DNA from: Candidatus Aminicenantota bacterium
Lineage (GTDB): Bacteria > Acidobacteriota > Aminicenantia > Aminicenantales > Saccharicenantaceae
Direction of reading: 5' to 3'
Assembly (NCBI GenBank): GCA_014360005.1
Contig: JACIYI010000010.1
Span: forward strand, 32,321 to 96,320
DNA length: 64,000 nt
A model generated the notes under the pieces. It was given only the letters and a program-made list of their open reading frames with translations. It ran no database searches and had not been told where the DNA came from. The number at the start of each line of letters is the position of its first letter. Positions within the stretch are counted from its first letter, which is position 1. Shown piece by piece: positions 25,171 to 33,018 of this stretch. The translations under genes were made by a program, and so were the position numbers.

Positions 25171-26448
25171 ATGCAAAGATTCGCTTCACAGCACCTCAGT
25201 TACTTGCCTGAGAATTTTTATAATATAAAAGCCGACCTGCCGGAGCTACCTCCCCCACCCCTCAACCCGGCTACCCGCAAACCTCTCCAGCCGGAAGAGC
25301 TGGCACCCGTTTTTCCCGGCAGCTTTATCCAGCAGGAAATTACCAGAGAAAAATTCGTGCCTATTCCGGATGAGGTTCTTGAAATCTACGCCAGATACCG
25401 TCCCACTCCGCTGATTTATGCTTCAGCTCTGAGGAAATACCTGGAAACTCCGGCCAGAATTTTTTACAAGTATGAAGGCGTGGGACCGGCCGGCAGCCAC
25501 AAAACTAATACTGCCCTGATGCAGGCTTACCTGGCCAGGAAAGAAGGGGTGGAAAGTCTGACCACCGAGACCGGTGCCGGCCAGTGGGGCTCGGCCCTGG
25601 CTTATGCCTGCAGCCAGTTCGGCCTGAAAGCCCGGGTCTTTATGGTCAGGTCCAGTTTCCGCCAGAAGCCCGGACGGAGGGTGATGATTGAGCTTTTTGG
25701 TGGGAAAGTGCTGGAGAGTCCGAGCCCGGCCACAGCCGCCGGGCGCCGGTTCTATCAGGACAATCCGGACCACCCCGGCAGTCTCGGCATTGCTATTTCC
25801 GAAGCGGTCGAAGCCGCCGTCAGCCAGCCCGGGACTAAATATTCCCTGGGGTCAGTCCTGGACGCGGTTCTTCTCCACCAGTCGGTGATTGGCCTGGAAG
25901 CGATGAAACAATGCCAGGAATTCGGGGTTGAGCCCGGAACAATCATCGGCTGCGTGGGCGGTGGCTCTAATTTTGCCGGCCTTAGTTTTCCTTTTATCGG
26001 ACAAAATTTGACCGGAAAAAATAAAATCAAATTTCTGGCAGTTGAACCCGAAGCCTGCCCCTCTCTAACTGCCGGGCAGCTTCAATACGACCATGGCGAC
26101 ACGGCCGGCCTGACTCCGCTGCTTTACATGCACAGCCTGGGCCGGGATTTTGTCCCGCCGCCTATCCACGCCGGCGGATTAAGGTACCATGGAATGGCTC
26201 CCTTGGTCAGCCACCTGGTCCGGATGGGTCTGGTGAAAGCGCGGGCCTATCCCCAGGACCAGGTGTTCAACGCGGCCAAAATTTTCTTTGAGACCGAGGG
26301 TATACTTCCCGCTCCTGAATCAGCCCATGCTGTAGCCGCAGCCATTGAAGGAGCCCTGGAAGCAAAAAAATCCGGGAAGGAAATAAATATCCTTTTTAAT
26401 CTTTCCGGCCATGGCTTCCTGGATATTAACGCCTATGCTCGTGATTAG
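25171..26448 (+). CDS. Tryptophan synthase beta-like enzyme, TrpB2 type
   Basis: A 425-residue PLP enzyme of the TrpB2 group, which differs from standard TrpB by its longer N-terminus and by being free of TrpA. The PLP lysine is Lys111 in GPAGSHKTNTAL; VESLTTETGAGQWGSALAYA holds the catalytic Glu; IIGCVGGGSNFAGL binds the PLP phosphate. It makes tryptophan from indole and serine or phosphoserine (family knowledge). There is no trpA or other trp gene in the window, but tryptophanase is 1.3 kb away on the other strand, so an indole-salvage role is a fair inference. A strong AAAGGAGG site precedes the ATG. Confidence 0.9.
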   Translation: MQRFASQHLSYLPENFYNIKADLPELPPPPLNPATRKPLQPEELAPVFPGSFIQQEITREKFVPIPDEVLEIYARYRPTPLIYASALRKYLETPARIFYKYEGVGPAGSHKTNTALMQAYLARKEGVESLTTETGAGQWGSALAYACSQFGLKARVFMVRSSFRQKPGRRVMIELFGGKVLESPSPATAAGRRFYQDNPDHPGSLGIAISEAVEAAVSQPGTKYSLGSVLDAVLLHQSVIGLEAMKQCQEFGVEPGTIIGCVGGGSNFAGLSFPFIGQNLTGKNKIKFLAVEPEACPSLTAGQLQYDHGDTAGLTPLLYMHSLGRDFVPPPIHAGGLRYHGMAPLVSHLVRMGLVKARAYPQDQVFNAAKIFFETEGILPAPESAHAVAAAIEGALEAKKSGKEINILFNLSGHGFLDINAYARD

Positions 26449-26464
26449 TTATTAGTTCAAGCCA

Positions 26465-26520
26465 GCCACCAGCCGGGGGTGGTTCTCATCGAGAACTCGA
26501 GTCAAGCCCCGGCTGGTGGC
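26465..26520. repeat. Nested inverted repeat: 14-bp stem enclosing a second hairpin
   Basis: GCCACCAGCCGGGG (26465-26478) and CCCCGGCTGGTGGC (26507-26520) are perfect inverted arms. Within the 28-nt loop, GTTCTC (26482-26487) and GAGAAC (26491-26496) form a second stem with a 3-nt loop. It lies 16 bp after trpB2, between convergent genes. There is no T-run on either side, so it is not a standard terminator, though a stem of this strength could stop or protect transcripts from both directions. A dispersed genomic repeat or a small structured RNA are other options. Confidence 0.65.
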
Positions 26521-26587
26521 CAGCCGCTTTATAGACTTTCCCGAAAGAGCCGGAGGAGACGAGCTTTCTCTCGCGACCTCACTTCTT

Positions 26588-27562
26588 CTAATATCTGATA
26601 TTATGATTGCGGAGCTCCAGCCGGACTTTTTCAATGGTCTTTCTAATTTCGGGCAGATAATCCTGGGCACAGAGCTGGATGGCTTTTTTCAAGCCGTAGG
26701 CAGCTATGGCCTCAGCCTGCTCTTGCTGGACCTCTATTCCGACCTCTTTCCGAATGAGTTTGAGACTAAAATGGGCTGCTGACTCAGCCAGAGCTCTGGC
26801 CGCCCGGAATTCTGGCAGGATCATAAGGGCTCCATATTGAATCATCAGTCGCCGGACGAAAGCTTCGTTTTCTATAAGGGCCTGATTATATTCCGGCTGG
26901 TCAAGGGCCCGGATCAACAGTTCCACAAATTTTCTGTCCCTGACCACCGCCGCAGTTATTAAATTCTGACCGATGTTCTGGTCAACCCTTCTTATGATCA
27001 GGTCACCGGCCGCTTCCACCAGATAATGGCAGAGCTTAAGCCTCAGGCGAAAATGGTCCGGCCGGTCGTTGTGCAGCCCGATAGATTCAAAATGGCCGTT
27101 CAGGGTCGGGTCGGAATTAAGAGCCACTGCCTTGATGACGATATAGCCAGGTTCTATTTCACCGGGAACCAGAGGGAAATCGGCCGGTACCGGTATAGTC
27201 TGGGCCTGATGGTGGGCGGGAAAGTCTGCACCCCAGACATCATTATGGGCTACAAAGCCAAAAGCCAGCGCTTTCTGATAATTACGGTAGGCAGCCTTTG
27301 CCCAGACTGTCATGAAACCTTCATTACCAGGCCGGCCGTGGGTGAAGGCCCAGAGAACCGGGTCAGAGGAAAGTTCGAAATTAAAGTTAAAGAGATCCGG
27401 GGCCAGCTGGCCGTAAATTTCTTGAAAATCAAGAGTCAGGTAATACCGGCCAATTTTCTTGGCGATAAAAGCATGAGTGGCCGCTCCCCAGGGGAAGGCG
27501 GCTTCTGCTATTACCAGGATAAAAACAAGAATCAAAAGGCCAGAAAGAAAGCTTTTACTCAT
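26588..27562 (-). CDS. Secreted zinc-dependent phospholipase C-like protein
   Basis: A 324-residue exported protein resembling the zinc-dependent phospholipase C/S1-P1 nuclease fold. After the signal peptide the mature part would begin at Trp25 in FPWGAATHAFIAKKIG; in this family the N-terminal Trp and nearby His (His30) bind zinc. PDLFNF, FTHGRPGNEGF and FVAHNDVWGADFPAHHQ supply the other Asp and His ligands in the expected order. The C-terminal ~150 residues are helical and less conserved. Phospholipid headgroup hydrolysis is inferred from the fold only. AAGGAGG lies ahead of the ATG. The 194-bp gap to tnaA holds no clear signal. Confidence 0.78.
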   Translation of the reverse strand: MSKSFLSGLLILVFILVIAEAAFPWGAATHAFIAKKIGRYYLTLDFQEIYGQLAPDLFNFNFELSSDPVLWAFTHGRPGNEGFMTVWAKAAYRNYQKALAFGFVAHNDVWGADFPAHHQAQTIPVPADFPLVPGEIEPGYIVIKAVALNSDPTLNGHFESIGLHNDRPDHFRLRLKLCHYLVEAAGDLIIRRVDQNIGQNLITAAVVRDRKFVELLIRALDQPEYNQALIENEAFVRRLMIQYGALMILPEFRAARALAESAAHFSLKLIRKEVGIEVQQEQAEAIAAYGLKKAIQLCAQDYLPEIRKTIEKVRLELRNHNIRY

Positions 27563-27756
27563 TTTATCCTCCTTTTCCTTAAACTGGCTGCTATCTCTAA
27601 TAAATATTTAATCTTTCATCCTATTAGACAGACAGAGCAGATATTCCTTGGAAATTAATTATTGGGATAGGACCTGGCTTAAGAGAACAGGCCAGAGATA
27701 AGAGGCGCTAACTGTAAAAACAGGACTTTAATATATTTCAAAAAAGAAGGTGGCAG

Positions 27757-29139
27757 TCAGACTTCTTCCATCCGCACGGTGAAGTGACGCAGGTAGCGGG
27801 ATTCCCGCACTATTCTCAGGCCCCGGACCCGGTCACGGTTCTTATAAAGGTCGATGATTGACTCGGCCACGTATTCCAGATGAGCACTGGTATAAACCCG
27901 CCGGGGAATGGCCAGCCGCACCAATTCCAGCCTGGGGAAAATTTCCCGGCCTGTTTTTTCATTCTTCCGGGCAAACATCACCCCGCCGATTTCCACCGCC
28001 CTGATGCCGGCTTCCCGGTAGAGGGCGACGGTCAGAGCCCAGCCCGGATACTGGTGCCTGGGGATATGAGGCAGGAAACGGTCGGCCAGCAGGTAGACGG
28101 CATGACCGCCGACCGGCTTGAACACCGGCACCCCGGCCTCATCTAGCAGTCGTCCCAGGTAGGCAACCTGGTTTATCCTGTATTCCAGATAATCTTCTTC
28201 CAGCACTTCTTCCAGGCCCCGGGCTATGGCTTCCAAGTCCCGTCCGGCCAGTCCCCCGTAGGTCGGGAAACCTTCACTCAGGATGAGCAGGTTCTTCAAC
28301 TTCTCTGCCAGCTGGTCATCGTCAACGGTTACAAATCCGCCGATGTTAACCAGGGCATCCTTCTTGGCGCTCATGGTGGCGCCCTGGCCATAAGAGAAAA
28401 TTTCCTGGGCTATTTCCAGAATCGATTTTTTCTCGTAGCCTTTCTCCCTCTGCTTGACAAAGTAGGCATTTTCGGCAAACCGGCAGGCGTCGAAGAACAG
28501 GGGAATTCGGTGCTGCCGGCAGACCTGGCTAATTTCCTTGATGTTCTTGACAGACACCGGCTGTCCCCCGCCGCTGTTGTTGGTGATGGTTATCATAACC
28601 AGCGGAATTTTCTTGCTGCCCTTCTTCTCAATAAATTTTTTCAGCTTATTCACATCCAGGTTGCCCTTGAAGGGATAGATGGAATCGGGGTCGTAGGCCT
28701 CATCTACGACCAGGTCCACGGCCCTGGCTCCCCTGACTTCGACGTTAGCCCTGGTGGTGTCGAAGTGGATGTTGTTGGGAACGAAATCACCCTTTTTTAC
28801 CAGGGCTTCAAACAGGATTCTTTCGGCCGCCCGTCCCTGGTGGGTGGGAATAACATGCTTAAAACAGAAAATATTTTTAACCGCCGCCTCCAGGTGGAAA
28901 AAGTTCCTGGCCCCGGCGTAAGACTCATCCCCGATGAGCAACCCGGACCACTGATTATCACTCATGGCCGAGGTGCCAGAGTCGGTCAGCAGGTCGATAA
29001 AAACTTTCTCGGCCGGGATGTTAAAAACATTATAACCGGCCTGCTTCAGGATATTGTCCCGCTCCCGGCGGTCGGTTAGCCTGACTCTCTCCACCGTCTT
29101 GATACGAAAGGGCTCTACTGGCGCTTTTATTTTGCTCAT
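27757..29139 (-). CDS. tnaA: Tryptophanase
   Basis: TnaA (460 aa) splits L-tryptophan to indole, pyruvate and ammonia with PLP. The cofactor lysine is in TMSAKKDALVNIGG (Lys259/260). Residues that separate tryptophanase from tyrosine phenol-lyase favour tryptophanase: Asp127 in FDTTRA (Thr in the lyase), AVEIG where the lyase has MERG with its phenol-binding Arg, and His452 in LRHFT (Phe in the lyase). Only 58 nt separate it from the PfkB gene, and there is no room for a tnaC leader, so E. coli-type induction is absent. Together with IorAB-ACD and TrpB2 it suggests active tryptophan turnover. The ATG follows AAGAGG. Confidence 0.93.
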   Translation of the reverse strand: MSKIKAPVEPFRIKTVERVRLTDRRERDNILKQAGYNVFNIPAEKVFIDLLTDSGTSAMSDNQWSGLLIGDESYAGARNFFHLEAAVKNIFCFKHVIPTHQGRAAERILFEALVKKGDFVPNNIHFDTTRANVEVRGARAVDLVVDEAYDPDSIYPFKGNLDVNKLKKFIEKKGSKKIPLVMITITNNSGGGQPVSVKNIKEISQVCRQHRIPLFFDACRFAENAYFVKQREKGYEKKSILEIAQEIFSYGQGATMSAKKDALVNIGGFVTVDDDQLAEKLKNLLILSEGFPTYGGLAGRDLEAIARGLEEVLEEDYLEYRINQVAYLGRLLDEAGVPVFKPVGGHAVYLLADRFLPHIPRHQYPGWALTVALYREAGIRAVEIGGVMFARKNEKTGREIFPRLELVRLAIPRRVYTSAHLEYVAESIIDLYKNRDRVRGLRIVRESRYLRHFTVRMEEV

Positions 29140-29197
29140 ATTATTACCTCTTATTAAAAGATGTAGATATCATAAACAATTCTCGTTTATTTTGCAC

Positions 29198-30097
29198 TCA
29201 GAAAGAAACCAGTTTCCGGAACGACTGGTATCTTTTTATCAGGTCCAGCTGGTCAGCCCGGAGCAGCCCCTCAACTCCGAAATCTTCGATGACCAGGGAA
29301 GCCACCAGGTTACCGTAGACGGCTGCCTTTCTCAATTCCCTCTGGTTGAAGCGGCCGGTACTGTCCAGGTAACCCAGAAAAGCTCCGGCAAAAGCATCGC
29401 CGGCCCCGGTCGGGTCTACCACCTGTTCACAGGGATTGGCCACCACTCCAAAAACAAAATTTTTCCCGAACAGCAGAGCCCCGTGTTCACCTTTTTTAAC
29501 TACGATGATTTTCGGCCCGGCCGACTGCAGCTTGCGGCCGGCCCGGACCAGGTTCAGCTCCCTGGCAATCAGCCGGCACTCTTCGTCGTTAACAAACAGG
29601 ATATCCACCCTGTGGATAGCCCGGAGCAGGGCCTCCGGCTGGTTTTCAATCCAGAAGCGGATGGTGTCCATGGCCACCAGCTTGACTGCCGGCAACTGGT
29701 CGAGGATGAAATCGTGGCTTTCCGGATCAAGATTCGACAGAAAAACCATTTCCGCCTGGCGGAAGTCGGGGGGCAGAACCGGTCTGAATTCTCGCAGCAC
29801 ATTGAGCTCGGTCTTGACGGTAGTCCTCTGATTCGGGTCGTGGCCATAGCGCCCGTGCCAGTGAAAAGTCTTGCCCCTTTTAATTTTCAGACCGGCCAGG
29901 TCGATTCCCCGGGCCCGGAGCTGGTGCAGGAAACGGCGCGGGAAATCCTGTCCCACCGCTGAAACCAGGCCTGGCCTGGTGAAAAAACTGGCAGCCAGGG
30001 CGGCATAAGTGCCCGACCCTCCAATGATCCTGTTCCGGCGGCCGGAAGGAGTCTCTATGGTGTCAAAGGCCACCGAACCGATTATTATCAGGCTCAC
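29198..30097 (-). CDS. PfkB/ribokinase-family carbohydrate or nucleoside kinase
   Basis: A 299-residue PfkB kinase. The N-terminal glycine region is IIGGSGTYAALAASFF, and the catalytic-base motif DPTGAGDAFAGAFLGYLDS is near residue 230. The start is the GTG at 30097, since it follows AGAGGAAAG and opens with the family strand SLIIIGSVAFD; the upstream frame lies in mtnP. It follows mtnP by 10 nt, so a substrate linked to methylthioadenosine recycling, such as adenosine or a ribose derivative, is plausible, but the sugar cannot be read from the sequence. Confidence 0.85.
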   Translation of the reverse strand: MSLIIIGSVAFDTIETPSGRRNRIIGGSGTYAALAASFFTRPGLVSAVGQDFPRRFLHQLRARGIDLAGLKIKRGKTFHWHGRYGHDPNQRTTVKTELNVLREFRPVLPPDFRQAEMVFLSNLDPESHDFILDQLPAVKLVAMDTIRFWIENQPEALLRAIHRVDILFVNDEECRLIARELNLVRAGRKLQSAGPKIIVVKKGEHGALLFGKNFVFGVVANPCEQVVDPTGAGDAFAGAFLGYLDSTGRFNQRELRKAAVYGNLVASLVIEDFGVEGLLRADQLDLIKRYQSFRKLVSF

Positions 30098-30107
30098 CAG
30101 CTTTCCT

Positions 30108-30992
30108 CTAAGATCTGGTATACTTGCCGATGAGAAGAGCCAGCCGTTTCTCGGTTTCTCTATCTCTGGCTTCCGGGCTGGTAACGATAGCGTTCTCCAG
30201 GGCGTGGCGGCAGGGACAATCGTCATTTTCTATTTTCTGAATGGTGGCTACGGCCTGCTTGATAACAGCCCGGGCGTGTTCGATATTATATTTCAGATTT
30301 TCCAGAACCAGTTCAACGCTGACCGATTCTTCTTCGCTCTTCCAGACATCATAATCGGTTACCAGATTCATGGTAACGTAACAGATTTCTGCCTCCCGGG
30401 CCAGTTTGGCTTCAGTGGCCGCGGTCATACCGATAACGTCGGCCTGGAGCTGACGGTAAATCATCGACTCGGCTCTGGTGGAGAAAGCCGGACCTTCTAT
30501 GCAGACATAGGTGCCGCGGGGATGGACCGATAAATTCAGCCCGCGAGCCGTTTCATAGACATGGCGGGAAAGAACCGGGCAGACCGGTTCAGCCAGACTG
30601 ATATGAGCCACCACTCCCTGTCCGAAAAAGGTGTTCGGCCGATGGGTGCGGTCAAAAAACTGGTCGGCCAGCACAATATCCCGGGGCTTGATTTCTTCTT
30701 TTAAGGAGCCCACAGAATTTACTGAAATCAACCTTTCCACTCCCAGCATCTTAAAACCGAAAAGATTTGCCCGGTAATTAACCTCAGCTGGAAGCAATCG
30801 GTGGCCACGGCCGTGGCGGCTCAGGAAGGCTACGGGCACCCCTTCCAGTTCTCCCATAATGTAACTATCAGAAGGTCGACCAAAGGGAGTATCAAGTTCC
30901 AGTGATTCAATATGTTTCAGGCCTTCAATCTGGTAAAGGCCTGTTCCTCCCAGGATACCGACTTTAACTGATGGATAGTCTGGCTTGCCCAT
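30108..30992 (-). CDS. mtnP: S-methyl-5'-thioadenosine phosphorylase
   Basis: A 294-residue purine-nucleoside phosphorylase-family protein that splits methylthioadenosine into adenine and methylthioribose-1-phosphate. Family blocks are GILGGTGLYQ, FLSRHGRGHRLLPAEVNYRA, SVNSVGSLKEEI and GPAFSTRAES; VIGMTAATEAKLAREAEICY and NLVTDYDVW fit the MTAP subgroup rather than guanosine/inosine phosphorylases. A GAGGTG ribosome site precedes the ATG. It is transcribed with the PfkB kinase and perhaps tnaA. Confidence 0.92.
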   Translation of the reverse strand: MGKPDYPSVKVGILGGTGLYQIEGLKHIESLELDTPFGRPSDSYIMGELEGVPVAFLSRHGRGHRLLPAEVNYRANLFGFKMLGVERLISVNSVGSLKEEIKPRDIVLADQFFDRTHRPNTFFGQGVVAHISLAEPVCPVLSRHVYETARGLNLSVHPRGTYVCIEGPAFSTRAESMIYRQLQADVIGMTAATEAKLAREAEICYVTMNLVTDYDVWKSEEESVSVELVLENLKYNIEHARAVIKQAVATIQKIENDDCPCRHALENAIVTSPEARDRETEKRLALLIGKYTRS

Positions 30993-31015
30993 TTTTCACC
31001 TCTTGAAGCTATTCA

Positions 31016-31043
31016 TATATAATTTATTGGCTTTAATAGTCAA
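31016..31043 (-). promoter_or_regulatory. Promoter of mtnP-pfkB
   Basis: Minus-strand TTGACT (31038-31043) and TATATA (31016-31021) are 16 bp apart, ~25 bp upstream of the mtnP ATG. A 10-bp palindrome GGTTCGAACC lies further upstream at 31066-31075. Confidence 0.6.
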
Positions 31044-31171
31044 GATTCCGGACCAATTTTAATCTGGTTCGAACCTTAGACCAGCCGCCGCCGGGCAGAG
31101 TCAGTGAAGCCCGGATAAGCAGGTGCCGGGCCCGGTTCAAATCAAAAATAATCAGGCCATCTTTCCAGTTT

Positions 31172-31200
31172 TTGATTTTTTGGGCGGAAACAGCTATCCT
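31172..31200 (+). promoter_or_regulatory. Promoter of larC-folE-metG
   Basis: TTGATT (31172-31177) and TATCCT (31195-31200) are 17 bp apart and 30 bp upstream of the larC ATG. Moderate consensus match. Confidence 0.5.
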
Positions 31201-31229
31201 TTTATTAAATTTAATCCGGGCAGGTTAGC

Positions 31230-32390
31230 ATGAAATTCGTATACTTTGATTGTTTTTCAGGAGCCAGCGGCGATATGATTCTGGCTTCCCTGCTCTCCCT
31301 CGGAGTGCCACTGGAAGATTTTCGGCAGGCCCTCACCAGCCTTAAACTGCGGGTAGAAATCAAAGCCAAAAAGGCCAGTTCCCGTGGTTTTTCCGGGTTA
31401 CGGGTAGAAGTCGTTGTCCCCAAAAATTCGGCTGGAAGGACCTTTTCCGAGGTGGAAAGCACCATCAAAAAATCCCGGCTGGAAGCGGAAGTAAAAGAGA
31501 ATGCTCTGAAAATTTTCAAACGCCTGTTTGAGGCGGAAAGCCGGGTTCACGGCCGCAGTTTCCGGACCACTCACCTGCATGAGGCCGCAGCCGATGATGC
31601 CCTGGTTGATATAGTCGGAGCCTGCTGGCTGTTGCGGCGGCTCCAGGTAGCTGAAGTCTATTTCTCGCCGGTTAACCTGGGAAGCGGTTATGTGGAAACC
31701 AGCCATGGCCTGCTGCCGGTGCCCCCGCCAGCCGTGGCCGAACTGATGGCCGGTTTCCCGGTCTACAGCAGCCAGGAACAGACTGAACTGCTGACCCCGA
31801 CCGGAGCCGCCATCCTGACCAGTCTCGGCCGCTGTCTTAGTCCCTGGCCGGAACTGGTCTACGAAAAAATCGGTTACGGTCTCGGCCACCGCGATTTAAG
31901 ATATCACCCCAACCTCCTGCGGGCATTTTACGGAAAGCTGCAGGATTTCCAGCCGGCCCGAAAAATCCAGGTGGTTGAGGCCACCATTGACGATGCCTCC
32001 CCCCAGCTTCTGGGTAACTTCCTAAACCGGGCCCTGGAGCTGGGAGCCCTGGAAGCTTACCTCACCCCGGTAGTCATGAAAAAAAACCGGCTGGGGAGCA
32101 AATTGACCATCATGGTCGAGATTGATAAAATAGACAGGCTGATCGAGGCCATCTTCCAGGAAACCACCACCATCGGGCTGAGATATTATCCGGTAGAGAG
32201 GCGGATCCTGAGAAGAGAAATAAAAGAAGTTAGCCTGAAAGGTCAGAAAATCCGGGTCAAGGTCAGCTATTTTGGCGGGAAAGTCACAAACTTTCAGCCG
32301 GAATTCGATGATTGCCTGCGAGCGGCTAAAAAACTGAAGCTGCCCCTAAAACAGGTCATCAGCGAAGCGACCAGAAAATTTAAATCTTGA
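31230..32390 (+). CDS. larC: Nickel-pincer cofactor biosynthesis protein LarC
   Basis: LarC (386 aa; DUF111 family) inserts nickel into the pyridinium bis-thiocarboxylate precursor to finish the NPN cofactor of lactate racemase and related enzymes. Diagnostic blocks are [19 protein letters not shown] at the N-terminus, [46 protein letters not shown], and [16 protein letters not shown] with [12 protein letters not shown] in the C-terminal half. It is read as one continuous protein, without the programmed frameshift seen in some larC genes. No larA, larB or larE is in the window, so the user enzyme must be elsewhere. folE begins 7 nt downstream. Confidence 0.92.
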   Translation: MKFVYFDCFSGASGDMILASLLSLGVPLEDFRQALTSLKLRVEIKAKKASSRGFSGLRVEVVVPKNSAGRTFSEVESTIKKSRLEAEVKENALKIFKRLFEAESRVHGRSFRTTHLHEAAADDALVDIVGACWLLRRLQVAEVYFSPVNLGSGYVETSHGLLPVPPPAVAELMAGFPVYSSQEQTELLTPTGAAILTSLGRCLSPWPELVYEKIGYGLGHRDLRYHPNLLRAFYGKLQDFQPARKIQVVEATIDDASPQLLGNFLNRALELGALEAYLTPVVMKKNRLGSKLTIMVEIDKIDRLIEAIFQETTTIGLRYYPVERRILRREIKEVSLKGQKIRVKVSYFGGKVTNFQPEFDDCLRAAKKLKLPLKQVISEATRKFKS

Positions 32391-32397
32391 GGACAGG

Positions 32398-33018
32398 ATG
32401 AAAAGCAAAAACAGAAAAAATAAACAGGTCAAAAAAATGGACCTGAAAAAAATCGAACAGGGTGTCAGACTGGTGCTGGAGGGCATCGGCGAAGACCCGG
32501 AGCGCCCGGGCCTCACAGGCACCCCGGGCCGGGTGGCCAGAATGATGGAGGATATCCTGGGCGGCACCCAGATTGACCCGGTAGAAGACCTGGAAGTCTT
32601 CCAGGATGAAAGACACGACGAGCTGGTGCTGATCCGGAATATTCCCCTCTATTCTTTCTGTGAGCACCACCTTTTGCCCTTCGCCGGCGTAGCCCACGTG
32701 GCTTACATCCCCAAGGATGGGCGGATTATTGGTCTGAGTAAAATTGCCAGACTGGTTGATACCCTGGCCCGGAGGCTGCAGGTTCAGGAAAGGCTGACCA
32801 AGCAGGTGGCCGACATCCTGAATGCCACCCTGAACCCCCTGGGCGTCATGGTGGTCATAGAGGCCGAGCATCTGTGCATGTCGATGCGCGGCATCAAGAA
32901 GCCCAAAGCCATTGCTGTGACCTCGGCCGTCCGGGGTTCGTTCCGTAACAACCCGGCTACCCGGACCGAAGCCATGATGCTCATCAAGGGAGGTATTCCA
33001 GGTGGAAGAGAAATTTAA
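32398..33018 (+). CDS. folE: GTP cyclohydrolase I
   Basis: FolE (206 aa) makes dihydroneopterin triphosphate, the first step of folate synthesis. The zinc site is formed by Cys and His in [15 protein letters not shown] and Cys in [31 protein letters not shown] and [12 protein letters not shown] are typical. The ATG at 32398 follows GAGGACAGG and gives a lysine-rich lead; the ATG at 32437 (MDLKK) is a possible shorter start. The 3' end overlaps metG by 17 nt. Confidence 0.95.
   Translation: MKSKNRKNKQVKKMDLKKIEQGVRLVLEGIGEDPERPGLTGTPGRVARMMEDILGGTQIDPVEDLEVFQDERHDELVLIRNIPLYSFCEHHLLPFAGVAHVAYIPKDGRIIGLSKIARLVDTLARRLQVQERLTKQVADILNATLNPLGVMVVIEAEHLCMSMRGIKKPKAIAVTSAVRGSFRNNPATRTEAMMLIKGGIPGGREI

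Noticed and set aside
27757..29139. Tyrosine phenol-lyase
   Set aside because: Asp127, the AVEIG segment and His452 match tryptophanase and not the Thr, Arg and Phe of the lyase.
29054..29962. 302-codon plus-strand frame opposite pfkB
   Set aside because: The minus-strand PfkB protein has all family motifs and a ribosome site. The plus frame has no recognisable domain.
31060..31080. GGTTCGAACC resembles a tRNA T-arm
   Set aside because: The flanks do not form a T-stem of 5 bp, and no acceptor stem, anticodon arm or D-arm is found around it. It is better described as a 10-bp palindrome upstream of the mtnP promoter.
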